64,000 nucleotides of DNA. Source: Cellulomonas sp. WB94 (lineage in GTDB: Bacteria; Actinomycetota; Actinomycetes; Actinomycetales; Cellulomonadaceae). The DNA lies in assembly GCF_003115775.1 (NCBI RefSeq), contig NZ_QEES01000003.1, positions 93,416-157,415 on the forward strand. The letters run 5' to 3'. Below, piece after piece: positions 40,906-49,759 of this stretch (within the stretch, counting starts at the first letter, position 1; every line of letters begins with the position of its first letter). Below the pieces are notes generated by a model. That model was not told the DNA's origin. It searched no databases and saw only the letters and a program-made list of their open reading frames with translations. The position numbers were made by a program, and so were the translations under genes.

Positions 40906-41304
40906 TCAGGTCGCGACAGGCTTGACGGCCAGCACCGGGCACGGCGCGTCGAGCAGGATGCGCTGCGCGTTGGCTCCGAGGATGAGCTTGCCGATCGGGC
41001 TGCGCCGGCGCAGACCGATCACGATCAGCGCGGCTCCCACCTCTTCGGCAGTGCCGATCAGGTCCTCGGCGACGTCGCGTCCGCGCGTGAGCACTCGAAG
41101 CTCGTGCGCGACTCCGCGCGCGTCGAGCTCGGCCCGCACGCCGTCGAGCGCCACGTCGAGCTCGCTCCGCTGCTCGTCGGTCTCGTCCCCACGGCCGCTC
41201 ACCACGACGACGAGTCGCTCGGTGCGGCGTTGGGCCTCCTCCGCTGCAGTCTCGAGCGCAGCACGCCCCTCTGGTGTCGCCAGGTAGCCGACCACGATGG
41301 CCAT
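40906..41304 (-). CDS. Universal stress protein (UspA family)
   Basis: A 132-aa single-domain UspA protein, MAIVVGYLATPEGRAALETA, with the C-terminal nucleotide-loop segment GLRRRSPIGKLILGANAQ then LLDAPCPVLAVKP. The loop keeps the GxxxR...G-9x-G form, but the usual Ser/Thr after the last Gly is Ala, so ATP binding is uncertain. The ATG (41302-41304) follows GGGAGGGAG. An in-frame upstream extension is not family-like. Such proteins are commonly induced by hypoxia or stationary phase. I find no DosR-type box upstream. A bulged inverted repeat at 40850-40870 may terminate it. Confidence 0.9.
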   Translation of the reverse strand: MAIVVGYLATPEGRAALETAAEEAQRRTERLVVVVSGRGDETDEQRSELDVALDGVRAELDARGVAHELRVLTRGRDVAEDLIGTAEEVGAALIVIGLRRRSPIGKLILGANAQRILLDAPCPVLAVKPVAT

Positions 41305-41403
41305 CGGTGTCTCCCTCCCGCTCGCCTCGGCGTCGTCGCCGTGCTCCGTGACGCTACCGGAGCGCGGCGGCTCGGACGACCGGCACGCCACCCGACGGTG
41401 CCG

Positions 41404-42576
41404 TCAGAGTGGCCGACTGATCCATCCGGGTGGGACGGCGGCGGCGAGCGTCGCGTCCAGGAGCTGCGCCAGGGTGTACGCAGGGTCCTCGGCGAGCGCG
41501 CGCTCGAGCAGGAGCCTGGCCCGTGCCCCGTCGCCCTGCCACCACGCCAGGAGAGCGAGCAGGGTCAGGGCCGGCGGCTGCGCACCCCGCCGACCGTGCG
41601 CGACGACGGACTCGAGGACCCGGACGTGCGCGGCCGTCTCGGCCACAGGCGGCTCGACGGCGCAGCGCGGGTCGATGATCGCCCCGACCGCGTCCGCCAT
41701 CTCCGAGCTCGCCGCGGTGGCGTCGTCCCGCACGGATCGCTCCGCGAGGTCGCGTGTCCCGGGGACGAGGGTCACGAGGACGCCGTCGCGCACCCGCCGG
41801 TCCTCGAGCCCGGCCTCGATCTTCCCCAGAGCCGACGGACCGAGCGGAGCGCTCGCGACCGCTGCGCCGGTCGCGGAGCTCGCGAGCTCGACCTCGACCG
41901 CCGCACGCCACGCGGTCACCGACTGCTCTCGCCAGGCGCGCAGCGCGTCGCCACCGTCCCTCTGCGCCTCGTCGGCGCGTGCACGCCACCGGACGGCGAC
42001 GCGGCTGACGGACCGGCGTGCATTCCCGGGTGCGGGCCGGATCCGGGCGAGGTCCTCGCGGCAGTCGGCGACCGATGAGCCGGCGAGGACCATGTGGGCG
42101 CCGACCGCGGTGGACTCCAGGTCTCGCAGGGGGCGTCCGCCGCGCGGGCAGCACTCGCGGTCGTCACAGTCGAGCGCCAGGTATCCGTGCGGCGTCACGA
42201 CCCACACGACGACCTCACCGAGCAGCGTGTGCGCGGCCTCGCGGAAGTGCTCGGCGGCGGCTCGGGCGACCGTGCGCGTCGGGCCGGGATCGCGGGGGTC
42301 GTCCTGCGTGTAGAGCACGAGCACCGCGCCCGACGCACGGTCGGCCACGAGGTGCGAGACGAGGCCTCGGGCGAGCTGCGGGCCCCGCTCCACGTCGGCC
42401 AGGTCGGGCAGGTCGACCCGCGCGACGAGCCCGATGCGGCCACGTGGCGGACGGAGGCTCACTGCCACGGCACTGTGGCTGGGCCGGAAGCCGAGCTGAT
42501 GGGGAAGGTAGGCGAGCATCTCCCGGGGCTCGCTGACCCGGATCGTGGTGGTGTCCATGGGCACAGACCACTGCAT
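41404..42576 (-). CDS. DUF4192 family protein
   Basis: A 390-aa protein of the actinobacterial DUF4192 family. It opens MQWSVPMDTTTIRVSEPREML, then AYLPHQLGFRPSHSAVAVSLR (the typical family start), and later has ARGLVSHLVADRASGAVLVLY. A cysteine cluster, DCDDRECCPRGGRPL, is characteristic. The C-terminal third is a helical, TPR-like region (LLALLAWWQGDGARARLLLERAL). The function is unknown. ATG 42576 has GGGAG 4 bases upstream. An internal ATG at 42558 (MDTTTIRV) is an alternative start. No membrane segment is seen. Confidence 0.85.
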   Translation of the reverse strand: MQWSVPMDTTTIRVSEPREMLAYLPHQLGFRPSHSAVAVSLRPPRGRIGLVARVDLPDLADVERGPQLARGLVSHLVADRASGAVLVLYTQDDPRDPGPTRTVARAAAEHFREAAHTLLGEVVVWVVTPHGYLALDCDDRECCPRGGRPLRDLESTAVGAHMVLAGSSVADCREDLARIRPAPGNARRSVSRVAVRWRARADEAQRDGGDALRAWREQSVTAWRAAVEVELASSATGAAVASAPLGPSALGKIEAGLEDRRVRDGVLVTLVPGTRDLAERSVRDDATAASSEMADAVGAIIDPRCAVEPPVAETAAHVRVLESVVAHGRRGAQPPALTLLALLAWWQGDGARARLLLERALAEDPAYTLAQLLDATLAAAVPPGWISRPL

Positions 42577-42681
42577 GCACTCCCGTCACCGGACCCGGCG
42601 ACGAGGATCTGTGGATGGTTCACCTGCCTTGGGGCCCTGAGGTCGGGCGAACTGAGCCGGAGCCTCGCGTTACCGTGAGCC

Positions 42682-43260
42682 GTGCCCGCTCCGAGCTCCC
42701 CGCCCCCCGCGTCATCGCACCCGTCGGGCCTCCACCCGCGCCCGGTCCGGCTCGTCGCGCTGGCGACCGGCGCCGTGGCCGCCCTGCTCGTGGCCGCGGC
42801 CTGCACCCCGGTCACCGGTCCCGGCGGGCCCTCGGCGTCGGCGACGAGCAGCGCCAGCGCACCGCTGCCGGCCCCGACCGAGTCGCTGCTGACGGAGAGC
42901 CCGGACAGCCACTCGTCGGTCGGGAGCCTCGCCGACGGCTTCCCGGTCGATCTCGTGCCGGTGCCCGACGGCGCGGAGGTGCTCGTGTCGTCGGCGGCTC
43001 GAGCCGGTGACACCGACCTGTGGGACGTGAGCCTCAACCTGCGGACGGCGCAGGACGCGGCCGGCCTCGTCGACGTCTTCCGCCAGCACCTCGTGGCCGC
43101 CGGGTTCGTCGAGACCGCGCCCGAGCACGCCGAGCCCGGGCTCGCGGCGCAGGCCACGTTCAGCCGGAGCGACGGCGCCGAGATCCTCGTCCTCGGGGTG
43201 CTCGACCGGGACGGGGTGCGGACCATGACGCTCGGTGGACGCGTGCGCGTCGGATCGTGA
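42682..43260 (+). CDS. Putative secreted lipoprotein
   Basis: A 192-aa protein with a Pro/Ser-rich N-terminus, a hydrophobic signal (LVALATGAVAALLVAAAC) and a lipobox LVAAAC near residue 40, followed by a Ser/Thr/Pro linker. The mature part (about residues 80-192) contains LWDVSLNLRTAQDAAGLVDV and LGGRVRVGS, a small alpha-beta domain I do not recognise. It would be lipid-anchored on the outer face of the membrane. The GTG start (42682) has no ribosome site. TACCGT 5 bases upstream might be a leaderless -10. It precedes polyprenyl synthase by 19 bases, but that gene has its own -10 box. Confidence 0.72.
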   Translation: MPAPSSPPPASSHPSGLHPRPVRLVALATGAVAALLVAAACTPVTGPGGPSASATSSASAPLPAPTESLLTESPDSHSSVGSLADGFPVDLVPVPDGAEVLVSSAARAGDTDLWDVSLNLRTAQDAAGLVDVFRQHLVAAGFVETAPEHAEPGLAAQATFSRSDGAEILVLGVLDRDGVRTMTLGGRVRVGS

Positions 43261-43266
43261 GCCGCC

Positions 43267-43272
43267 TAGGCT
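43267..43272 (+). promoter_or_regulatory. -10 box of a leaderless promoter for polyprenyl synthase
   Basis: TAGGCT, then 7 bases, then GTG 43280. The gap CGGCCCC resembles the 7-base gap TCGGCCC of the kinase promoter at 46298. Confidence 0.65.
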
Positions 43273-43279
43273 CGGCCCC

Positions 43280-44398
43280 GTGAACAGCCCCACGGCACTG
43301 GTCGACGTCGAGGACGTCCGCGCGCACGTGGACGCGGTCCTTGCGCAGCGGGTCGCTGAGCTCCGGGGCGAGCTCGCCCGGTCGGGTGACGACGCGGACC
43401 GGCTCGCGGATGCCGTCGCGGTGATGCTCTCCGGCGGGAAGCGCCTGCGGGCAGCGTTCTGCTACTGGTCGTGGCGTGCGCACGGCGGCCTCCCGGGGAC
43501 CGCGCGCGAGCAGGTCGTCCTGGAGGTCGGTGCCGCGCTCGAGCTGTTCCAGGCGGCGGCGCTGTTCCACGACGACGTGATGGACGACTCGGACACCCGT
43601 CGCGGGCTTCCCGCGGCGCACCGGACCTTCGCCGACCTCCACGCGTCGGCGGCGTGGAGCGGCGACGCCCGCCGGTTCGGCGAGTCTGCCGCGATCCTCC
43701 TCGGCGACCTGGCGCTCGTGCTGAGCGAGCAGGCGTTCCGTGAGGCGGTCGCCGGTGAGCCGCAGACCCTGCGCACCGAGGCCGGTGCGGTCTTCGACCT
43801 GATGCGCACCGAGGTCACGGTCGGCCAGTACCTCGACGTGCTCGCCCAGGCGCTCCCGTGGGGCGAGGACCCGGCCGCTGACGAGGCCCGGGCGCGCGAG
43901 GTCATCCGGGCAAAATCCGCCCGCTACAGCGTGGAGCACCCCCTGGTCCTGGGCGCGGTGCTCGCGGAGGCCGGCGACGACGAGATCGACGCGTGCCGGG
44001 CGATCGGCCTGCCGCTCGGCGAGGGGTTCCAGCTGCGCGACGACCTGCTGGGGGTGTTCGGCGACCCGGCGACGACGGGCAAGCCCGCGGGCGACGACCT
44101 GCGCGAGGGCAAGCGCACGGTGCTCGTGGCCCGAGCCATGGCGCGCGCCCGAGCCGCAGGGGACGAGGGCACGGCAGCGATGCTGCACCACGAGCTCGGA
44201 CGTCGGGACCTCGACGACCACGCCGCGCGTGCCGTCGCTGACGCGATCGCGGCCACCGGCGCACCCGACGACCTCGAGCAGCTCATCGGCGAGCTCACCC
44301 AGGGCGCTCTCGTGGCCCTGAGCGGGCCCCAGCTCGCCGAGCCGGGCCGCACGATGCTCGGACGCCTCGCGCACGCCGCGGTCGACCGCCGCGCCTGA
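43280..44398 (+). CDS. Trans-polyprenyl diphosphate synthase
   Basis: A 372-aa E-type isoprenyl diphosphate synthase. It has the first Asp-rich motif in LFHDDVMDDSDTRRG, the second in LRDDLLGVFGDP, and the allylic-site stretch SGGKRLRAAFCYWSW. It elongates allylic diphosphates with IPP. Chain length (geranylgeranyl versus longer, for menaquinone) cannot be set from sequence alone. The GTG start (43280) sits 7 bases after TAGGCT. An earlier in-frame ATG at 43235 lies inside the previous gene. The place next to an Rv2175c-type gene matches the idsA2 region of M. tuberculosis. It uses the products of the dxs pathway. Confidence 0.9.
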   Translation: MNSPTALVDVEDVRAHVDAVLAQRVAELRGELARSGDDADRLADAVAVMLSGGKRLRAAFCYWSWRAHGGLPGTAREQVVLEVGAALELFQAAALFHDDVMDDSDTRRGLPAAHRTFADLHASAAWSGDARRFGESAAILLGDLALVLSEQAFREAVAGEPQTLRTEAGAVFDLMRTEVTVGQYLDVLAQALPWGEDPAADEARAREVIRAKSARYSVEHPLVLGAVLAEAGDDEIDACRAIGLPLGEGFQLRDDLLGVFGDPATTGKPAGDDLREGKRTVLVARAMARARAAGDEGTAAMLHHELGRRDLDDHAARAVADAIAATGAPDDLEQLIGELTQGALVALSGPQLAEPGRTMLGRLAHAAVDRRA

Positions 44399-44438
44399 GC
44401 GGGCTGCGCCACGCGGCGCCAGCCGAACGGGCCTGGGG

Positions 44439-44861
44439 CTACAGCAGGGCCTGGGCCTGGCGCCGGACCGCGGTCTTGTGACCCGTCCGCAGAGCCTCGA
44501 TGGGGGTCATGCCCAGCCCGTCGTCGACCGAGAAGAGCCACTCGATCGCGCCGTCGTCGTCGAACCCGGCGTCCGAGAGCAACGTGAACGTGCCCTGGAG
44601 CGCGGCGAGCACGGTCCAGGCGGGAGCCTCTGCATCGCCCTGGACCTCACGGTTCGGGGCGGACGGGTTGGCGAGGTGGCTCGCGACGAAGAAGTCCTCG
44701 GGGACCGAGATCACCCGGGGGTCGCCGCGTCGCACCGCCACGATGCGCCCCTCCTGAAGAAGGCGGCGCACCTTGCCGACGTCGATGCCGAGCCGGTCGG
44801 CGACGTCGGGAAGGGTCAGCCACGAGCCGACGAGGGAGTCCAGGTGTGCGCTGTCAGTCAC
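44439..44861 (-). CDS. Rv2175c-family DNA-binding protein
   Basis: A 140-aa protein with an N-terminal winged helix-turn-helix (WLTLPDVADRLGIDVGKVRRLLQEGRIVAVRRG) and a C-terminal helical domain ending AIEWLFSVDDGLGMTPIEALRTGHKTAVRRQAQALL. In M. tuberculosis, Rv2175c binds DNA and is phosphorylated by PknL, its neighbour. Here a PASTA kinase gene lies 1.4 kb away, so the kinase-substrate pair may be kept. The start is GTG (44859-44861), and TACGCT lies 6 bases upstream on the minus strand, so the mRNA is probably leaderless. It is convergent with polyprenyl synthase and divergent from the LysM gene. Confidence 0.9.
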   Translation of the reverse strand: MTDSAHLDSLVGSWLTLPDVADRLGIDVGKVRRLLQEGRIVAVRRGDPRVISVPEDFFVASHLANPSAPNREVQGDAEAPAWTVLAALQGTFTLLSDAGFDDDGAIEWLFSVDDGLGMTPIEALRTGHKTAVRRQAQALL

Positions 44862-44867
44862 GGCGAC

Positions 44868-44873
44868 AGCGTA
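44868..44873 (-). promoter_or_regulatory. -10 box of a leaderless promoter for the Rv2175c-type gene
   Basis: On the minus strand TACGCT lies 6 bases before GTG 44861, with no ribosome site. Confidence 0.5.
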
Positions 44874-45027
44874 CGCAACTTCCGCGGTTCACCCGTCTGC
44901 CTGTGAATGACACCGCCGTAATTCCCCCGGCGCGCTTTCCCCTTGCGCTCCCCTGGGCTACCGTCACAATCATTCACTCCAGTCACACGAGCACCATTCA
45001 TCACTTGAGCATCATGAGGTCGGACAA

Positions 45028-46263
45028 ATGACGCAGACCGCCCCCGCATCGCCGAGCAGCGCTCTCCGCCCGGCAGACGCGAGCCCACGGCACGCCCAGG
45101 TCGCCAGCAGCTCGACGCGTCGACGGGTGACCGGGACGGGCGCGACCGCGACCCTCGTGCTCGCCGCCGTGGCAGTCACGGCGACCGGCGGAGCGGCCCA
45201 CGCCGACGACCAGTACACCGTGCGCACGGGCGACACCGTCGGCCACATCGCCGCGCGCACCGGCACGACGGTCGCAGCGATCGCAAGGGCGAACGCGCTC
45301 GCCGACGCCGCGCGCATCCGCGTCGGGCAGCGCCTCGTCATCCCGAGCAGCTCGACGGCCGTCGCCGTGGCACCCGTCGCCGCCGTCACCGTCGCCCCCG
45401 CAGCGGCGACCTACACCGTGGCGAAGGGCGACACCGTCTCGCGCATCGCCACCAGGCAGCACACGACGATCGCGGCGATCGTCGCCGCCAACGGGCTCGA
45501 CGCGCGCGGGTTCATCCGCATCGGCCAGCAGCTGACCATCCCGGGCGCCGCCGCCGCGACCGCGCAGCCGGTAGCCGCCGCGACGGTCGTGACCACGACG
45601 GCGACGACCACCCACACGGTCGTCTCGGGCGAGACGGTCTCCGGGATCGCCAAGAAGCTCGGCACGACGGCCCAGGCGATCGTCGCGGCGAACGGGCTCA
45701 ACGCCCGCGCCTTCGTCCGCATCGGCCAGAAGCTGACGATTCCCGTCACCGCGACGGCTGCGACCGCGACCGTGCAGCTCGTGAGCAACACGTTCGCGGG
45801 CCGCACGTACTCCGACTCCGTCGTCGCCGCCGCGAACGTCAACCAGAGCACGCTCCTCGGCTCGTCTGTGCCCACCAAGTCCCAGATGCAGGCGAAGATC
45901 GTGGCCACGGCCCGACAGATGGGGGTCGACCCGTCACTCGCGCAGGCCATCGCCTTCCAGGAGTCCGGGTTCAAGCACACCGTCGTGTCCCCCGCCAACG
46001 CCATCGGCGTGATGCAGGTCATCCCGAGCTCGGGCGAGTGGGCGTCGCAGCTCGTCGGACGCTCGCTCAACCTGCTCGACCCCGACGACAACGTCGTGGC
46101 AGGCATCGCGATCCTGCGCTCGCTCGTCAAGTCCAGCCCGGACGTGTCGACGGCGATCGCGGGCTACTACCAGGGCGCGGCCTCGGTCCGGCGCAACGGC
46201 ATGTTCGCCGACACCCGCCGCTATGTCGCGAACGTCCAGACCCACATGACGCGCTTCAGCTGA
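45028..46263 (+). CDS. Secreted LysM-lytic transglycosylase
   Basis: A 411-aa exported wall protein. A signal peptide (about residues 30-55, ATLVLAAVAVTATGGAAHA) is followed by three LysM repeats: YTVRTGDTVGHIAARTG, YTVAKGDTVSRIATRQ and HTVVSGETVSGIAKKLG. A C-terminal SLT domain (about 295-405) has the catalytic Glu in AIAFQESGFKHTV, then AIGVMQVIPSSGEW and YYQGAASVRRNG. It should bind and cleave peptidoglycan glycan strands. ATG 45028 follows GAGG at 10 bases. The 5' leader after a TACCGT -10 candidate (44961-44966) is about 60 nt. The adjacent PASTA kinase suggests a wall-remodelling locus. Confidence 0.9.
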   Translation: MTQTAPASPSSALRPADASPRHAQVASSSTRRRVTGTGATATLVLAAVAVTATGGAAHADDQYTVRTGDTVGHIAARTGTTVAAIARANALADAARIRVGQRLVIPSSSTAVAVAPVAAVTVAPAAATYTVAKGDTVSRIATRQHTTIAAIVAANGLDARGFIRIGQQLTIPGAAAATAQPVAAATVVTTTATTTHTVVSGETVSGIAKKLGTTAQAIVAANGLNARAFVRIGQKLTIPVTATAATATVQLVSNTFAGRTYSDSVVAAANVNQSTLLGSSVPTKSQMQAKIVATARQMGVDPSLAQAIAFQESGFKHTVVSPANAIGVMQVIPSSGEWASQLVGRSLNLLDPDDNVVAGIAILRSLVKSSPDVSTAIAGYYQGAASVRRNGMFADTRRYVANVQTHMTRFS

Positions 46264-46297
46264 CGAGCACGTCCCCCGGTCGGAGCAACGGCGACCG

Positions 46298-46303
46298 TAG
46301 ACT
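46298..46303 (+). promoter_or_regulatory. -10 box of a leaderless promoter for the PASTA kinase
   Basis: TAGACT, a 7-base gap and GTG 46311. No ribosome site is present. Confidence 0.65.
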
Positions 46304-46310
46304 TCGGCCC

Positions 46311-48329
46311 GTGGGAGCAACCATCACCGATCCGCTCGTCGGCCGCCTGGTCGACGGGCGGTACGAGGTCATGTCCCGCATCGCGCGTGGCGGGATGGCC
46401 ACGGTGTACCTCGCCATCGACCGTCGGCTCGACCGCGAGGTCGCCCTCAAGGTCATGCACCCCCACCTCGCTGCCGGCACGGACGGCTCGGACTTCGTCG
46501 CGCGGTTCCGTCGGGAGGCCCGTGCGGCGGCCCGGCTGACGCACCCGGGCCTCGTCGGCGTCTACGACCAGGGTCTCGACGGTGAGACCAGCTATCTCAC
46601 GATGGAGTACATCGACGGGACCAACCTGCGCCGTCACCTCAGCGAGCAGGGCTCCCTGACGGTCGGCGCGGCGCTCGACCTCATCGACCGCGTGCTCGAT
46701 GCGCTCGCCGTCGCTCACCGCGCGGGCCTCGTGCACCGCGACATCAAGCCCGAGAACGTCCTCATCGCTGCCGACAGCCGGGTCAAGGTGGCCGACTTCG
46801 GCCTCGCGCGGGCGGTCACCGAGGTCACGTCTGCCACGACCGGGACGGTGTTCGGGACGGTCGCCTACCTCGCCCCCGAGCTCGTCGCTCGCGGCAGCAG
46901 CGACGCGCGCACCGACGTGTACGCCATCGGGATCCTGCTCTACGAGATGATCACCGGCCGCCAGCCGTTCGTCGGCGAGACCCCGATCCAGGTCGCGTTC
47001 CAGCACGTCAACTCCGACATCCCGGCGGCCTCGGACCTCGTCGGCTGGCTCCCCGTCGAGATCGACGAGCTCATCGGCGCCCTCGCCGCGCGCGAGCCCG
47101 ACGACCGTCCCATCGACGCGTCCGCAGCGCTCGCGCTCGTCCGACGGACCCGCCTCGCCCTCGACCCCGAGACCCTCGATCGCCGCGCGGACGTCAGCCC
47201 GTCGATCTCCCTGCCGCTCGCCACCGACGCCGGCGAGGAGGCGCCCGACGACGATGCGCCGGGCACCGCGCTCGTCGGCCCGACGCCTCCCGACGACTCC
47301 CAGGACGTGCCTGCGACCGGCCCGGACGCCGCGACGACCCGGTTCGTCCTCGTCCCCGCGGGAGGCACCGTCGCACTGCCCATCGGCAGCGGCATCCGGC
47401 CCACCGCCGACAAGTCCGCGCCGAACCACCGCCGACGTCGCATCATCTGGGCCAGCATCGTCGCGCTCCTGCTCGTCGCCGGCGGCGCGGGTACGTGGTG
47501 GTACGTCACCGACGGCCCCGGCGCCTACACGACGGTCCCCCAGGTGGCCGGCGAGGCGCAGGACGTCGCCGCGAGCATCCTGACCGCCCACGGGCTGACG
47601 CCTGAGCCGGTCCAGGCGTTCGATCACACCGTGGCCTCGGGCTTCGTCGTCGGCACGACCCCCGCGGAGGGCTCCCGCATCCGCAAGGACGGGACCGTCA
47701 CGGTGACCGTCTCGAAGGGTCAGGACCTCGTCTCCGTCCCCGACAAGCTCGTCGGCGCGCTGCAGGCCGACGCCGATGCCGCGCTGACCGCAGCCGGCCT
47801 CAAGGCCGTGTACGTCGAGGGCAAGCACTACTCCGACATGGCCGGCCTCGGTGTCGTCATCGAGGCGTCGGCGAAGCCCGGCGACCAGCTCGAGCGCTCG
47901 TCCGACGTGCTGCTGACGATCTCGGACGGCCCGGCGCCCGTGACGATCGTCTCCGTGGTCGGCGCGACGCAGGACGAGGCGAACAAGCAGCTCGAGAGCA
48001 TCGGCCTCAAGGTGGCCCTGGCCCCCGCGTTCTCGGACACCGTCGCCCAGGGACGCGTCATCAGCCAGGACCCGCTCCCCCAGGCTGAGGGCCACCACCG
48101 CGGCGACACGGTCACGCTGACCATCTCGCAGGGTCGGGAGCTGATCGAAGTGCCCAACGTCGTGAACAAGCCGGCAGACGACGCGATTGCCACGCTCGAG
48201 GCCGCCGGGTTCGTGGTCAAGACAGGCAAACCACTCGGCTACGCGGTGGCGAACCGGATCTTCTCTCAGAGTGAGAAGGCGGGCTCCAAGATTCCCAAGG
48301 GCAGCGAGATCACCCTCTCGATCGTCTGA
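46311..48329 (+). CDS. Membrane serine/threonine kinase with four PASTA repeats (PknL locus, PknB-like)
   Basis: A 672-aa Hanks-type receptor kinase. The kinase domain (about residues 15-280) has the P-loop IARGGMATVYLA, the Lys in VALKVMHPH, the catalytic loop VHRDIKPENVLI, DFGLARA and the substrate loop APELVARG. After a juxtamembrane linker with Asp/Thr/Pro runs, one transmembrane helix (about 385-405, IIWASIVALLLVAGGAGTWW) leads to four extracellular PASTA repeats. PASTA domains sense muropeptides or lipid II, so the kinase probably controls wall growth. By position it corresponds to PknL, but PknL of M. tuberculosis, as I recall, lacks PASTA repeats. The GTG start is leaderless-like. Confidence 0.92.
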   Translation: MGATITDPLVGRLVDGRYEVMSRIARGGMATVYLAIDRRLDREVALKVMHPHLAAGTDGSDFVARFRREARAAARLTHPGLVGVYDQGLDGETSYLTMEYIDGTNLRRHLSEQGSLTVGAALDLIDRVLDALAVAHRAGLVHRDIKPENVLIAADSRVKVADFGLARAVTEVTSATTGTVFGTVAYLAPELVARGSSDARTDVYAIGILLYEMITGRQPFVGETPIQVAFQHVNSDIPAASDLVGWLPVEIDELIGALAAREPDDRPIDASAALALVRRTRLALDPETLDRRADVSPSISLPLATDAGEEAPDDDAPGTALVGPTPPDDSQDVPATGPDAATTRFVLVPAGGTVALPIGSGIRPTADKSAPNHRRRRIIWASIVALLLVAGGAGTWWYVTDGPGAYTTVPQVAGEAQDVAASILTAHGLTPEPVQAFDHTVASGFVVGTTPAEGSRIRKDGTVTVTVSKGQDLVSVPDKLVGALQADADAALTAAGLKAVYVEGKHYSDMAGLGVVIEASAKPGDQLERSSDVLLTISDGPAPVTIVSVVGATQDEANKQLESIGLKVALAPAFSDTVAQGRVISQDPLPQAEGHHRGDTVTLTISQGRELIEVPNVVNKPADDAIATLEAAGFVVKTGKPLGYAVANRIFSQSEKAGSKIPKGSEITLSIV

Positions 48330-48364
48330 GCCGTCTGCGGGCACGTCGGGGCAACCTGACGCAA

Positions 48365-48396
48365 CAACGGGCGCACCCGATCGGGTGCGCCCGTTG
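48365..48396. terminator. Bidirectional terminator between the PASTA kinase and DAHP synthase genes
   Basis: Perfect 16-base arms (CAACGGGCGCACCCGA and its complement) with no spacer lie between convergent stops at 48329 and 48407. Confidence 0.85.
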
Positions 48397-48406
48397 CCGT
48401 GCAGCC

Positions 48407-49759
48407 TCAGGACCTGCGCAGCAGCTCCACGACCTGGAACGCCAGCTCGAGCGACTGCTGGTGGTTCAGGCGCGGGTCGACGAGCGTCTCGTAGCGCCGG
48501 GCCAGCCCGGCGTCGTCGATCTCCTCTGAGCCGCCCAGCACCTCGGTGACGTCGTCGCCGGTGAGCTCGATGTGCAGCCCGCCGGGAACGGTCCCGAGCG
48601 CGCGGTGCACCTCGAAGAACCCCGCGACCTCGTCCATGACGTCGGAGAACCGGCGGGTCTTGTACCCGCTGGCCGACGTGATGCCGTTGCCGTGCATCGG
48701 GTCGCACACCCAGGTGACGGGACGACCGTCGGCGGTGACCTTCTCCACGAGCTGCGGCAAGCGTTCCCGGATCTTGCCGGCGCCCATCCGCGTGATGAAC
48801 GTGATGCGTCCGGGCTCGGCCGTCGGGTTCAGCTTGTCGATGAGCGCGAGCGCGTCGTCGGCGGTCGACGTCGGGCCGAGCTTGATGCCGATCGGGTTGT
48901 GGACGCGAGAGAAGTAATCGACGTGCGCGCCGTCGAGCTCGCGCGTGCGCTCACCGATCCACAGGAAGTGGGCCGAGCAGTCGTACGGCAGCCCGGTGCG
49001 CGAGTCGATGCGCGTGAGCGGCCGCTCGTAGTCGAGCAGCAGCCCCTCGTGGCTCGAGTAGAAGTCCACGGTGCGCAGCGCGTCGAAGTCGGCTCCGCAT
49101 GCCGCCATGAACCGGATCGCACGGTCGATCTCGGCGGCGATCTCCTCGTAGCGGGAGTACGCGGGGTTCGCCATGAACCCCTTGTTCCACTCGTGCGCAC
49201 GCAGCAGCGACGCGAACCCACCCGTGGTGAACGCACGGATCAGGTTCAGCGTCGAGGCGGACGTGTGGTACGCCTCGAGCAGCCGGCGCGGATCGGGCGT
49301 GCGGTCCTCGGGGGTGAACTCGAAGCCGTTGATGATGTCGCCGCGGAACGCCGGCAGGGTCACCCCGTCGCGCGTCTCCTCGTCGGAGCTGCGCGGCTTG
49401 GCGTACTGCCCCGCCATGCGACCCATCTTGATGACGGGCAGGCTCGCGCCGTAGGTGAGCACGACCGCCATCTGCAGGATCGTCTTGATCTTGTTGCGGA
49501 TGTTGTCGGCGGTGGCGTCGGCAAACGTCTCCGCGCAGTCGCCCCCCTGCAGCAGGAAGGCCTCCCCGCGCCCCGCGGCCGCGAGCTGGGCCCGCAGCGC
49601 GTCCGCCTCCCCCGCGAACACGAGCGGCGGGACCTGGGCGAGCTTGCGGGTGACGGACTCCAGCTCGGCGAGGTCCGGCCAGCGCGGCTGCTGGCGGGCC
49701 GACATCGTGCGCCAGTTGTCCAGCCCGGCGAGGACCTGCGGGTCCGCCTCGACGCTCAT
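48407..49759 (-). CDS. aroG: 3-deoxy-7-phosphoheptulonate synthase, class II (plant/AroG-AII type)
   Basis: A 450-aa class II DAHP synthase, the first enzyme of aromatic amino acid synthesis. It condenses phosphoenolpyruvate with erythrose 4-phosphate. Diagnostic stretches are FLLQGGDCAETFAD, GRMAGQYAKPRS, GDIINGFEFTPEDRTPDP, DPMHGNGI and TGDDVTEVLGG; the metal-binding Cys, His, Glu and Asp are in these regions. Its ATG (49757-49759) overlaps the PFK stop by 4 bases (ATGA), so the two are translationally coupled. PFK is first. PFK activity affects the pool of erythrose 4-phosphate precursors. Identification is secure; feedback properties are not visible. Confidence 0.96.
   Translation of the reverse strand: MSVEADPQVLAGLDNWRTMSARQQPRWPDLAELESVTRKLAQVPPLVFAGEADALRAQLAAAGRGEAFLLQGGDCAETFADATADNIRNKIKTILQMAVVLTYGASLPVIKMGRMAGQYAKPRSSDEETRDGVTLPAFRGDIINGFEFTPEDRTPDPRRLLEAYHTSASTLNLIRAFTTGGFASLLRAHEWNKGFMANPAYSRYEEIAAEIDRAIRFMAACGADFDALRTVDFYSSHEGLLLDYERPLTRIDSRTGLPYDCSAHFLWIGERTRELDGAHVDYFSRVHNPIGIKLGPTSTADDALALIDKLNPTAEPGRITFITRMGAGKIRERLPQLVEKVTADGRPVTWVCDPMHGNGITSASGYKTRRFSDVMDEVAGFFEVHRALGTVPGGLHIELTGDDVTEVLGGSEEIDDAGLARRYETLVDPRLNHQQSLELAFQVVELLRRS

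Noticed and set aside
44936..44966. TTTCCC / TACCGT as a confident promoter of the LysM gene
   Set aside because: The -35 is a poor match, so I note only the -10 candidate.
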